The translations under genes were made by a program, and so were the position numbers. Shown in pieces: positions 23,835-32,048 of a stretch of 40,017 nucleotides of DNA (positions within the stretch are counted from its first letter, which is position 1; every line of letters starts with the position of its first letter). The notes below the pieces were generated by a model that worked only from the letters and a program-made list of their open reading frames with translations, was not told the origin of the DNA and searched no databases. Source of the DNA: Candidatus Dojkabacteria bacterium UBA2259 (GTDB lineage Bacteria; Patescibacteriota; Dojkabacteria; SC72); NCBI GenBank assembly GCA_002347605.1, contig DDXN01000003.1, positions 8,142-48,158 of the forward strand, written 5' to 3'.

Positions 23835-24932
23835 TTAAAAATATCTTGTTTTAAGTTTCTTCTCTTTGATAAATCTTTCAATTCCTAGTTGGATTAGTTG
23901 ATCAATTAATTCACTGTATTTTATACCACTAGCTTCCCAGAGTTTAGGATACATACTTATTTTAGTAAATCCTGGCATTGTATTTATTTCGTTTACAATA
24001 ACCTCTCCATTATCCTTTATGAACATGTCTATTCTACCTAATCCTTCACAGGACAATGCTTTGAATGTTTCAATTGCTATTTTCTGAATCCTATGAATAT
24101 TATCTTCCGGGAGTTTGATTGGTATTTTTAAAATTGCACCTTTTTCGTCAATATATTTTGCATTGTAAGAATAGAATTCATCTTGAGGGATAATTTCTCC
24201 GACAGTAGAAGCTTTTGGGTTTTCATTTCCTAATACTGCACACTCTATTTCTCTTCCTTTAATATATTCTTCAATCAATATTTTTGTATCATACAGAAAG
24301 GATTCTTTAATTGCATTAATATACTCATTCTCATTTTTTACTTTGTTTACACCTATTGATGAGCCCATATTAGCTGGTTTAATAAAACAGGGTATACCTA
24401 TTTCTTTTTCTATATTCTTAAATGTTGGTACCTTATCTTGAGAATGGATGGTAAGGAATTTGCCGATAGGTATATTTGCGTTATGAAGTAAACGTTTCAT
24501 AACATCCTTGTCCATACCTACAGCACTACCCAGAATACTTGCTCCAACAAAAGGGACATTTGCTAACTTAAATAATCCTTGTACTGTTCCATCTTCACCA
24601 AATGGTCCATGTAATACAGGAAATATTACGTCAATTCTCTTATCTCTTATCCTATTTGAAATACCAATTATATTCCCATTGCATTCTGGATATATTGTTA
24701 CAATATTATTTGATTTACTAAGTTTTATCCTTTTTGGATCGTCTGGGTTTATTAAGAAGTTTTCGTTATTGTATAGGAGCCATTTTCCAGATTTATCTAT
24801 TCCTATAGGTATTGGGTTGTATTTTTCTCTGTCAATTTCCTCGAATATATTTTTAGCTGATTGTAAAGAAACTTCATGTTCAGCAGATTTCCCACCGAAG
24901 AGTATTCCAATATTTATTTTTTTCTTATTCAT
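23835..24932 (-). CDS. ddl: D-alanine-D-alanine ligase
   Basis: A 365-residue ATP-grasp enzyme that joins two D-alanines for the peptidoglycan stem peptide. The N-terminus has ILFGGKSAEHEVSLQSA. HGPFGEDGTVQG, then KPANMGSSIGV and the metal-binding end VNEINTMPGFTKISMYPKLW are all present. The length and the long N-terminal domain match the Ddl A type. The TAA abuts the TAG of alr. A TAATACT box ends 10 bases before the ATG. With alr it supplies the D-Ala-D-Ala building block. Confidence 0.96.
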   Translation of the reverse strand: MNKKKINIGILFGGKSAEHEVSLQSAKNIFEEIDREKYNPIPIGIDKSGKWLLYNNENFLINPDDPKRIKLSKSNNIVTIYPECNGNIIGISNRIRDKRIDVIFPVLHGPFGEDGTVQGLFKLANVPFVGASILGSAVGMDKDVMKRLLHNANIPIGKFLTIHSQDKVPTFKNIEKEIGIPCFIKPANMGSSIGVNKVKNENEYINAIKESFLYDTKILIEEYIKGREIECAVLGNENPKASTVGEIIPQDEFYSYNAKYIDEKGAILKIPIKLPEDNIHRIQKIAIETFKALSCEGLGRIDMFIKDNGEVIVNEINTMPGFTKISMYPKLWEASGIKYSELIDQLIQLGIERFIKEKKLKTRYF

Positions 24933-24942
24933 TTTGGTAAAG

Positions 24943-24948
24943 AGTATT
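24943..24948 (-). promoter_or_regulatory. Possible -10 box of ddl, leaderless
   Basis: AATACT on the minus strand (TAATACT in context) ends 10 bases before the ATG at 24932. It is weaker than the other boxes in this window. Confidence 0.35.
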
Positions 24949-24984
24949 ATTTTGAATAGCTATATTATATATAAAATAGGAGTT

Positions 24985-25092
24985 ATGTATAACAGGAAAG
25001 TCACAGATATTAATTGGATTCACAATGATGATGTGAAATTGGGTTTAATAATGACGGAGGAAAGTCATTTTCACTTCGTGAGTAATCATTAA
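24985..25092 (+). CDS. Possible 35-residue protein
   Basis: ATG at 24985 opens a 35-codon frame that ends by overlapping the stop of the convergent M14 peptidase gene. Upstream is AGGAG, only 2 bases from the ATG, and a TATAAA-like box 10 bases before it. The peptide is polar with several histidines and no recognised motif. It may be a real small protein or chance. The 156-base gap between ddl and the peptidase gene holds nothing else. Confidence 0.3.
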   Translation: MYNRKVTDINWIHNDDVKLGLIMTEESHFHFVSNH

Positions 25093-27026
25093 AGAGAAAC
25101 CATTCTCCACATGGCAGTAACATTCTTTTCAAACTCATCAACATAGGCACTAGATAATTCAACAGTAAGAGTATTGTGAGAATTCTGTTCTCCCCAATCA
25201 TCAAAAGAACCCGTAATATCATATGAAAAAGAACCCTGAGACCCTGGTGTAATATATCTATATCCAGACAGTTGTGAATATATAGTGCCATACTCTTGAG
25301 ATTTTGCTAAAGCAGTAGGAATTATATATCCTGCTGCGCTATGGTATGCAATAGTTAAGTATGGCTGTTGAGAATTTATGAAATTACGAATAGCAACTGT
25401 TTCTGGTTCGCAGAAAGGTTGTATACCACCTCCTGTTGGGTAGTATGTCTCTTTAAAGTATGTTCCTGATACCCAATCTAATGTATCAAAGTTTCTATTT
25501 ATATCAACCCCGTGAGCATTGAAACGACTCTTGTTTGCAACCCCATCTGGATTGAGAGTAGTAATAACTATTACTGTTTTGTCCTCTGGAATTTTGTAGT
25601 AGTTAAGTTCTAACTCCTTCATCCACTTTCTTAAAGTAGAGGTAGTATTAGCTTCTGAACCATGTATTGCAGCGTAGAATATTATTTTCTTATCCCCAGT
25701 TCCATAGTAATTAGCATATATTTTTCTGCCTTGAACTGAAGTCCCAATTGAACTTACTCTTGCACAGGTTGTCTTAAGTGCATATGAATATGTCTTTGTA
25801 GAAACTAAACCTGTTGAACCAGTAATACCCCTTCCAATACTTAGGGGGTACTGTTTACATGCACTTAAATTTGTATTTGGATTTATTATCACTTTGTTTT
25901 TACTAATACTGTATGTATACTCTGTACCTGAATTAAAAGAAATGAAGCTTTTAATATTTTGTTTACTATTAATATTTTGATTAAAGATTAATTCAATATT
26001 ACCTGTAGCAGAGAAGTTTGTACTGGTAATATTGGTTGATGAAATTCTTGGGCCATCTCCAATACTAAATTGCAATGTATACTCATTAGTCATAATACTA
26101 CCATCTAACCCAACAAGATTGGAAAGTAATACGCTATATTTGGTATTTTGTTTAAATATTCCCTCTGGCACTACAGTTACCACTGTACCATTTACAGTAC
26201 AGCTACTTTGAATTTGATTACCATTTACATCAGTTAGAGCTACGCTACATTGAGTTGTAACTTCTTTGTTTAAGGTAAATACAATTTTAGGGATAGAAAG
26301 TGTAGAAAGTACTGTACCATTTTTTATACTACTTGAAATTACCTCTACAGCACTTAGCGTTTCTATATCAACAGGATTAAACTGTTTTACAATATCTGTA
26401 CCACTCATTGCTATTACAGATATTTGATATTTTTTTCCATACTCTAAATCTAAACCATCTAAATTACATGAGAGATTTTTACCATCCATAGTGCATATAC
26501 TCTTTTGCTGTGTACCATCTAAAACAATGTAGTAATCAAGGAAGTCATTTTCATACTCTAATTCATATGACAGTGATTCAGATGTATTTATTTTCTCTGT
26601 GTAGCTTACCTCAACTATTTCAGGGTATTCATCTGTTGTAAGAGGTAGTTCTTTCTCAAAGAGCTTAAGTCCTGTTTTACCAAGATATGTTAGAGTTAAG
26701 CTATATTCCTTATTTTCTGGAAGTAGCTGTGTTGGTAAAAAACATATTGTATCAGAGTAGATAGTATATTTATTAAAAAGTTTCTTCTCATTTTTAAATC
26801 CAATTGTAGAGGGTATGGGATTTTTTAAGGTATATAGGGTAGGGAAAAAGAAATCTCCTTGGAAACAGAACTGTTGAGAATTTCTAATAGTGGAGTCATG
26901 GTTTTTTAAATTATTTTTTCCGAAATAGAAAAGAAAAATTAGAATAGAGAGGAAGAAAAGTAATCCAATTGAAAGAGAGATTATTAAGAGTTTCTTTTTT
27001 TTATGAATAGGTGATTTTAAATTCAA
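25089..27026 (-). CDS. Membrane-anchored M14 zinc carboxypeptidase with Ig-like domains
   Basis: A 645-residue protein with a basic cytoplasmic tail, one membrane helix (about 13-35), an external stalk of beta-rich Ig-like (Big_5 type) domains to about residue 420, and a C-terminal M14 catalytic domain. Zinc ligands are H455 and E458 (HGSE) and the later histidine in AYHSA. LNPDG, the arginine-containing GVDINRNFD and the catalytic glutamate in TVELSS are present. M14 enzymes of this kind (MpaA/DL-endopeptidase relatives) trim peptidoglycan peptides, which fits a surface position and the nearby alr and ddl. The start is TTG at 27026, since no in-frame ATG precedes the basic tail, with AAGG upstream. 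Confidence 0.9.
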   Translation of the reverse strand: MNLKSPIHKKKKLLIISLSIGLLFFLSILIFLFYFGKNNLKNHDSTIRNSQQFCFQGDFFFPTLYTLKNPIPSTIGFKNEKKLFNKYTIYSDTICFLPTQLLPENKEYSLTLTYLGKTGLKLFEKELPLTTDEYPEIVEVSYTEKINTSESLSYELEYENDFLDYYIVLDGTQQKSICTMDGKNLSCNLDGLDLEYGKKYQISVIAMSGTDIVKQFNPVDIETLSAVEVISSSIKNGTVLSTLSIPKIVFTLNKEVTTQCSVALTDVNGNQIQSSCTVNGTVVTVVPEGIFKQNTKYSVLLSNLVGLDGSIMTNEYTLQFSIGDGPRISSTNITSTNFSATGNIELIFNQNINSKQNIKSFISFNSGTEYTYSISKNKVIINPNTNLSACKQYPLSIGRGITGSTGLVSTKTYSYALKTTCARVSSIGTSVQGRKIYANYYGTGDKKIIFYAAIHGSEANTTSTLRKWMKELELNYYKIPEDKTVIVITTLNPDGVANKSRFNAHGVDINRNFDTLDWVSGTYFKETYYPTGGGIQPFCEPETVAIRNFINSQQPYLTIAYHSAAGYIIPTALAKSQEYGTIYSQLSGYRYITPGSQGSFSYDITGSFDDWGEQNSHNTLTVELSSAYVDEFEKNVTAMWRMVSL

Positions 27027-27074
27027 AGTACAACCTTAATATTTTAGTATTCTGACAAAATCATTCTACTTTAG

Positions 27075-27080
27075 TATAAT
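27075..27080 (+). promoter_or_regulatory. -10 box of the RNA methyltransferase gene, leaderless
   Basis: TATAAT ends 9 bases before the ATG at 27090. The divergent peptidase start is 64 bases away. Confidence 0.6.
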
Positions 27081-27089
27081 CTTTTTATC

Positions 27090-27851
27090 ATGAGGTTATC
27101 AACGTATAGATTACAATTAATAAAGGGAACATATGAATTTGTTCTTAAGGAGCTTTTAGAGAAATATCCTAAAGCAAAGATTGCTAAGAAGAGTGAGTTA
27201 GAGATATCATTTAGTTGTGAGCAAGAGGATATAGAGATATTTAGAAATCTATACTCTCCAACACACATTAAAGATAGCGAGGGGAAAACTCTTAATCTTT
27301 CTAGAAGAGAGTGGAGAAGAGCTTTTGTCTTTGCGGGTATTAATCCCTCACTTGCATATATACTTTGTATGATAGCAAACCTTAACAAAGAGGATATACT
27401 CTTAGATCCATTTTGTGGTTCTAGTGTAATACCAATTAGTGCATTGAAGTATTTTGATGTAAAGAGGGTAATATGTTTAGATATTAGTAGTAAGGCTATT
27501 TATTCAAGTAAGGAAAATTTTAAAGATGCAGGAATAGAAGAGAGTAGGTACAAATTGTTTAAGAGTGATATTAGGGATACAAAGTTATCTAAAAGGAATG
27601 TAGACAAGATAGTTAGTAATTTACCGTTTGGTATAAGGGTGGGTGAACATAGCAGTAATATTGATATATATAGATCTTTAGAGGTATTAGCAAAAAAAGT
27701 GCTCAGAAAAAAAGGTTTGTTAGTTCTCTTAACTCAGGAAAAGAAATTACTTAGAGAAGTTTTTACGAAAGAGGAGTGGAATGTAAAGAGTATTATCAGG
27801 GTAGATGAGGGAGGGCTGTTACCTGAGGTATTTGTTGTTAAGAGGAAATAG
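27090..27851 (+). CDS. RNA (guanine-N2)-methyltransferase-like protein (UPF0020 family)
   Basis: A 253-residue SAM-dependent methyltransferase. Motif I is LLDPFCGSS (about residue 105), the acidic ribose contact is ICLDISS, and the catalytic motif IV is NLPFG, the form used by tRNA and rRNA m2G enzymes such as Trm14/TrmN and RlmL. The preceding INPSLAYILCMIA also fits that family. The first 90 residues are short and do not show a complete THUMP domain, so RNA recognition may rely on a partner or a degenerate domain. The most likely target is tRNA; the position is not predictable. The next gene follows after 50 bases. Confidence 0.82.
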   Translation: MRLSTYRLQLIKGTYEFVLKELLEKYPKAKIAKKSELEISFSCEQEDIEIFRNLYSPTHIKDSEGKTLNLSRREWRRAFVFAGINPSLAYILCMIANLNKEDILLDPFCGSSVIPISALKYFDVKRVICLDISSKAIYSSKENFKDAGIEESRYKLFKSDIRDTKLSKRNVDKIVSNLPFGIRVGEHSSNIDIYRSLEVLAKKVLRKKGLLVLLTQEKKLLREVFTKEEWNVKSIIRVDEGGLLPEVFVVKRK

Positions 27852-27901
27852 GTAAAGATTGTTCAATACTTTTTCATATCTCCTAAGTACAATACCCCTG
27901 T

Positions 27902-28429
27902 ATGGAGAATACCCAAAAAGGGGTTAATAATGCATTCATAGATAGTCAGAATCTTAATTTAGGTATTAGAAGTAAAGGATGGGAGTTAGATTTTAAGAAG
28001 TTTAGGATATATTTAAATGATAAATATCATGTTAAGAGGGCATTTCTGTTTTTAGGATACATCGAAAGAAATAGGAAAATGTATTCATATCTTAAAAAGG
28101 TAGGATATATATTAGTATTCAAGTCGGCAGTAAGATACAAAAAAGATGGAAAGTACAAGATTAAAGGTAATGTAGATGTAGAACTTGTAATGACTGCAAT
28201 GATTGAGATACATAATTTCAGTAAGGCAGTTATAGTATCTGGTGATGTGGATTTCTATTTCTTAGTTAAATATTTATATAAAAAGAATAAACTAGAAGCT
28301 TTGTTGGTACCTAATAAAAGGTACTCAACTTTGTATAAAGATTTTTTGAGATATATTCTTAGGCTGGAAACTTTAAGGGAGGTATTAGAAAAACAAAGGG
28401 GCAAGATCAACGGTCGGTCGAAACCTTAG
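27902..28429 (+). CDS. NYN domain (LabA/DUF88-like) putative ribonuclease
   Basis: A 175-residue protein with the PIN-like NYN fold. Acidic sites are D14 (NAFIDSQNL), the aspartate in KGNVDVELVMTAM, and those in VSGDVDFYFLVKYL. These match LabA/DUF88 family metal-binding positions. Such domains cut or bind RNA in many bacteria. The C-terminal tail is basic. It lies 50 bases downstream of an RNA methyltransferase on the same strand, suggesting shared RNA processing. A hairpin overlaps its stop codon. Confidence 0.85.
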   Translation: MENTQKGVNNAFIDSQNLNLGIRSKGWELDFKKFRIYLNDKYHVKRAFLFLGYIERNRKMYSYLKKVGYILVFKSAVRYKKDGKYKIKGNVDVELVMTAMIEIHNFSKAVIVSGDVDFYFLVKYLYKKNKLEALLVPNKRYSTLYKDFLRYILRLETLREVLEKQRGKINGRSKP

Positions 28430-28445
28430 GTTGCTTAACTTGCCC
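28399..28445 (+). other. Stem-loop across the end of the NYN gene
   Basis: GGGCAAG (28399-28405) pairs with CTTGCCC (28439-28445). Inside, CAAC can pair with GTTG. The stop codon TAG at 28427-28429 lies in the loop region. There is no U-run after the stem, so it is not a standard terminator; it may protect the 3' end or mark a processed site. The AT-rich 124 bases that follow up to the next gene hold a TGATATAAT box at 28530-28538 and nothing else obvious. Confidence 0.4.
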
Positions 28446-28569
28446 ATGGTAATTAGGGTAATTGTAGAATATTTGTAGAAAATAGTCAAGAACAAATATA
28501 TTAACAAAAAGACTAAGGTCAACAGTATTTGATATAATATGGGGTATTTAATTTGTTAAAACTATATAT

Positions 28570-29190
28570 ATGGAAAATGAGAATTTGCCAAAGAGTAATA
28601 CTAAAGAGGGGTTATTTCATGAAATTACTAGAACGTTTCCTGAGTATACTGAATTTAAAGAAACCGAGATTGCAAGGCTACTAACTGATATTGTATATGA
28701 GACACAACTAGAGAAGTATAACAGCGTAGAGGTAACAAATACTAACAACTCTTCTGTTGAGAAGAAAGCAGAAGTACTAAGTAGGATTCCTCAAATAAAA
28801 GATAAGCTTTTACCTGATTCTTTAGAATCAGAATATCCGATTCAATTTGATAAAGACACCTTAGAAAAAGCTCCATGGGTAAATATGATTCATGCATGGA
28901 ATAAGGTGCTAAACGAATTAAATACAGTATCTGCTATGCAAAAAGGAGAAACTCCAGTATCTCCTTTGGTACTTGCTTCTATTGTACATTCTTTCTATAA
29001 CTTTACTACCTATGCTAATGGTGATCCATTTATCAGAAGGAGTGAGGATTTCATTGCAGGTCAAAAGTATGTAGAAACTGTAAAAAGAGAATCTGGTACT
29101 AAGGGTGTAAATCCAAAAAGACATGTATGTTTGGAGGAGATGAGGTATATATTAAGTACAATAAAAGACTCGTTTGCAAAAGAGAGGTAG
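28570..29190 (+). CDS. Hypothetical protein, 206 residues
   Basis: A soluble, mostly helical protein with no recognised domain. It has an acidic N-terminal half, then a more conserved-looking C-terminal half (WVNMIHAWNKVLNEL, VLASIVHSFYNFTTYANGD). No signal peptide, membrane helix or catalytic motif is seen. An extended -10 box (TGATATAAT, 28530-28538) lies 31 bases before the ATG. It precedes a metallopeptidase gene and is on the same strand, but the 71-base gap contains another TATAAT. Confidence 0.6.
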   Translation: MENENLPKSNTKEGLFHEITRTFPEYTEFKETEIARLLTDIVYETQLEKYNSVEVTNTNNSSVEKKAEVLSRIPQIKDKLLPDSLESEYPIQFDKDTLEKAPWVNMIHAWNKVLNELNTVSAMQKGETPVSPLVLASIVHSFYNFTTYANGDPFIRRSEDFIAGQKYVETVKRESGTKGVNPKRHVCLEEMRYILSTIKDSFAKER

Positions 29191-29261
29191 TAAATCGAAG
29201 AGGGACAAAGCATCTCATTCTTTGTATACTATTATGTATAATATCTTGATATGTTAGTTAT

Positions 29262-30221
29262 ATGGAAGAAATCACTGAAACTGTTGCGCTAGATTCAAAA
29301 AACGATGCAGTTGATAATACACTTAAACTTGAAATTCATAATCTAATTCCTGAAATAGAAGAGTATATTAAAAATGGTGTTTTGCTTTCCCCTGAGACAG
29401 AGAGAGTAATTAGAATTTTTAATCATGAAGAGGATTTCTCACAGATCTTAAGTCGAAAAGACCGAGAAGGTGTATTGGGGGATTTAAATTCAGGATTAAA
29501 AAATTTTAATAGAATAGACTTGATGGATATAGTGCCAAGAAGTATTTCTACTGTTCAGAAATTAAATCCAGAAAAGCGGTTAAATAATACTAAAATGTAT
29601 TTGCTTTTTACCCCCACTACAAGACGGGCATCTGCTCTAAAAGGAGAGGGTGTTGCAATTAATATTAATGCTTTTAAGAATAACAAAAACTCAAAAGAGT
29701 ATCTTGAAAATTGTATTACTCATGAATTAACTCATACGTTTCTATCTAGTTTGGGTAAAGAGCCAATAGAGGGCAACAATGATTTGAAAAGGGAGATGTA
29801 TGATTTCCTCTGGTGGGAAGGTATTGCTCAATATGTGGAGCCATATCATTCTGAAATACAGAATATGATAGAAAAAGATTTAGACTCTTGGAAGGAGATT
29901 CTTAGTTTGTGGTTTAAGATAGATTCAAAAGAAAACAAAAAAGAGCTTATGGAGAGAATCAAAGGACTAAGTTCATTTAAAGAGGTAATGCGTTATCGTC
30001 ATGGTATGGGATATGAAGAATTGTTAGAACAGGAGTTACAAAAAGATACTGAAGATGAGGCAATCAAAAATCTTTTAGTAAGAGAGGGATTAGGATACTT
30101 TCTTGGAGCAATTCTATGGAAGAATGAGATAGGGGAGGGGAAAGAGATTAGAGATTTAGTTATGAAGGGGAGTGAGGAAATGAGTGGGTGGATAGAAGGG
30201 TCGGAAAAGATTGTAAAGTAG
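29262..30221 (+). CDS. Putative cytoplasmic gluzincin metallopeptidase
   Basis: A 319-residue protein with a HExxH zinc motif, HELTH at 154-158, followed by a third candidate ligand E186 in WWEGIAQYVE, the spacing of gluzincins. There is no signal peptide or membrane helix, so it probably acts inside the cell. The surrounding family is not recognised. TATAAT at 29237-29242 lies 19 bases before the ATG. Protease activity is likely from the motif, but substrate and role are unknown. Confidence 0.72.
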   Translation: MEEITETVALDSKNDAVDNTLKLEIHNLIPEIEEYIKNGVLLSPETERVIRIFNHEEDFSQILSRKDREGVLGDLNSGLKNFNRIDLMDIVPRSISTVQKLNPEKRLNNTKMYLLFTPTTRRASALKGEGVAININAFKNNKNSKEYLENCITHELTHTFLSSLGKEPIEGNNDLKREMYDFLWWEGIAQYVEPYHSEIQNMIEKDLDSWKEILSLWFKIDSKENKKELMERIKGLSSFKEVMRYRHGMGYEELLEQELQKDTEDEAIKNLLVREGLGYFLGAILWKNEIGEGKEIRDLVMKGSEEMSGWIEGSEKIVK

Positions 30222-30266
30222 GGTTGTAATTGATATTGTTTTTAATAATTTCTAATAATTAAAAAA

Positions 30267-30752
30267 ATGAAAGAGGATATAAACGAAGGTAATAAACCTA
30301 AAAGAAAAGGTACCTTGATTATCCTCTTCTTTCTTCTTTCTATTCTAGTAGGATTCTTTGTTTATCTTTCTTTAACAAATAAATTACCAATTCAATTAAA
30401 TAATCCTTTCTCCAAGGAGAGTTACAATAAAGAGGAGATGAGTACTGACATATATACTATTTTAAAGGGTGATACACTGAATAGTATTGCATCTGAATAT
30501 GGAATCACAGTAGAAACTATTAAGTGGGCAAATAATTTATCTTCAGATTCTGTTGAACCTGGTCAGGAGTTAATCATTCCTTCTTTGGATGGGGTATTTA
30601 TTACAGTTAACGAAAATGATACATTAGCTTCCATTGCAAAAGAGTATTCTGGTAATGAACAAGATATTGTTGATTTCAACTTTTTGGATTATCCATTTAC
30701 CTTAGTTGTTGGACAAGAGTTGTTTATTCCTGGCGGTAGGATGCCACAATAG
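30267..30752 (+). CDS. Membrane-anchored double LysM protein
   Basis: A 161-residue protein with a basic tail, one membrane helix (about 15-34), a short linker and two LysM domains: the first reads YTILKGDTLNSIASEYGI...PGQELIIP, the second ITVNENDTLASIAKEY...GQELFIP. LysM domains bind the glycan strands of peptidoglycan, so the protein would tie the membrane to the wall. No catalytic domain is present. It follows the metallopeptidase gene after 45 bases. Confidence 0.9.
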   Translation: MKEDINEGNKPKRKGTLIILFFLLSILVGFFVYLSLTNKLPIQLNNPFSKESYNKEEMSTDIYTILKGDTLNSIASEYGITVETIKWANNLSSDSVEPGQELIIPSLDGVFITVNENDTLASIAKEYSGNEQDIVDFNFLDYPFTLVVGQELFIPGGRMPQ

Positions 30753-30811
30753 GTTTCAGAAATAACTGTCACCTAATCAATATGAGTTCAAAGAGATTCA
30801 AGAAATTATTA

Positions 30812-31153
30812 CTAACCTTCTATATAAGCTCCAATTAGATTTCCTGTTTTATCAATTGATATCCTGATTTGACCATCTAGTTCTACTCCACTTACATCGA
30901 AATATATCCCCATTGTTAGGTCTTCTCTTATGAAACTAGGAGCTGGAATTAAGGCATTTATTAATTCTTCTCTTGTCAATTTCTTAATTGGTAAGTATGT
31001 GGAATTTAATCTATCAAGTAGTTTATTGGCAATATATTCTTTTAATTCCGATATCCTTTGATTATTTTTTTCTACTGCTTCTAGGGCAAAACTATCTTTC
31101 TGTTGTGTACCTTCAGATAGTACAAATTTCCCATTGATTACTTCAAGATTCAT
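30812..31153 (-). CDS. Hypothetical protein, 113 residues
   Basis: A soluble protein with a helical first half (FALEAVEKNNQRISELKEYI) and a beta-rich end (IYFDVSGVELDGQIRISID). No domain is recognised. It lies alone on the minus strand between the LysM gene and a divergent hypothetical gene. Confidence 0.55.
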   Translation of the reverse strand: MNLEVINGKFVLSEGTQQKDSFALEAVEKNNQRISELKEYIANKLLDRLNSTYLPIKKLTREELINALIPAPSFIREDLTMGIYFDVSGVELDGQIRISIDKTGNLIGAYIEG

Positions 31154-31260
31154 ATGGTTTGCATAAAAGTTTATATTAAATCAGTTTACATCATAAAAAA
31201 TCATTTTGAAAGAGTTTTAATACTTCATTAAGATCTTACAGAGGCATATTGGAAATGGGA

Positions 31261-31269
31261 TGATATAAT
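31261..31269 (+). promoter_or_regulatory. Extended -10 box of the 188-residue protein gene, leaderless
   Basis: TGATATAAT ends 8 bases before the ATG at 31278. This favours the ATG over the TTG at 31269, which overlaps the box. Confidence 0.65.
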
Positions 31270-31277
31270 TGTCTTAT

Positions 31278-31844
31278 ATGCAATTAGAAAAATACCCATA
31301 TATTATCTTAATGAAAGTTGGCCCATACTGTGGTTATTCCTTAGATGAGATAATTGATATTAAACAGAAAGAACAAAAGAAAGTAGGAAGATATTTCTGG
31401 GGATATAGTGGAGTATTTTGTAGACCAAATATTGTAAAAAACTTAGTTAGTTATGCAAACGAGAAGAAGGTATATGTTCTCTTTGTAGAAACCAAATCAG
31501 ATTTTAAACCATCTACATTTGATAAATTCAACAAATTTTCGAAGGATGGGGGTGTATGGAATGATTTGTCGGATGAGGTTCTCTTAGTAGGGAATAAAGA
31601 GAAATCTCATTTTGCAATAACGGGAAATAAACTTAAAAAAGTTGATATAACTCTTGATCTATCAAGGTATTGTACATTGAAAGGTATATTTCCAAATGAT
31701 AATCAGAGGTTTGATAAGTATTTTAGATATAGAGTAGATAAAGCATGTGGTGTGTATGTTCCTGATGATAAAGCAGAACAGAAAGAGGTACAAATTAAGT
31801 ATGTTTCTGAGCTAGTAGAGCCTTACTCTATACATATACGATAA
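31278..31844 (+). CDS. Hypothetical protein, 188 residues
   Basis: A soluble alpha/beta protein without a family I can name. Notable segments are KKVGRYFWGYSGVFCRPNIV and, later, HFAITGNKLKKVDITLDLS. There is no signal peptide or known catalytic motif. The start is the ATG with the extended -10 box 8 bases upstream. Confidence 0.6.
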   Translation: MQLEKYPYIILMKVGPYCGYSLDEIIDIKQKEQKKVGRYFWGYSGVFCRPNIVKNLVSYANEKKVYVLFVETKSDFKPSTFDKFNKFSKDGGVWNDLSDEVLLVGNKEKSHFAITGNKLKKVDITLDLSRYCTLKGIFPNDNQRFDKYFRYRVDKACGVYVPDDKAEQKEVQIKYVSELVEPYSIHIR

Positions 31845-31866
31845 GAGAGTTTTGAATATGTAGAAC

Positions 31867-32013
31867 TTAGTATTTAATTGTAATCAATAGAGTAGGAATT
31901 AAGCACAAATACAATTTCTTTTTATTAGTATCAATAAATAGGCCTACCCATAAATCATACCAAGCAAAAGAGAGTTTGAAGTTTCTAACTTCTAAGATTG
32001 TATAATCTTTCAT
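31867..32013 (-). CDS. Small protein, 48 residues, probably conserved
   Basis: A 48-residue frame from ATG 32013 that falls below usual ORF length limits. The sequence LSFAWYDLWVGLFIDTNKKK, followed by LYLCLIPTLLITIKY, has the order of a small family I recall from other bacteria and phages (aromatic WYDxWVG, a basic turn, then YICxLP and a hydrophobic strand). Function is unknown. It fits between two larger genes, 22 and 35 bases away, on the minus strand. The conservation claim is from memory and needs a search. Confidence 0.55.
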   Translation of the reverse strand: MKDYTILEVRNFKLSFAWYDLWVGLFIDTNKKKLYLCLIPTLLITIKY

Positions 32014-32048
32014 AATAGTTTTAATTTATTTTAGTATATATTTTTATT

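Noticed and set aside
24508..25092. Long rightward open frame opposite ddl
   Set aside because: It is antisense to the well-supported ddl gene and has the odd composition of a shadow frame. Only the last part, from the ATG at 24985, was kept as a weak candidate.
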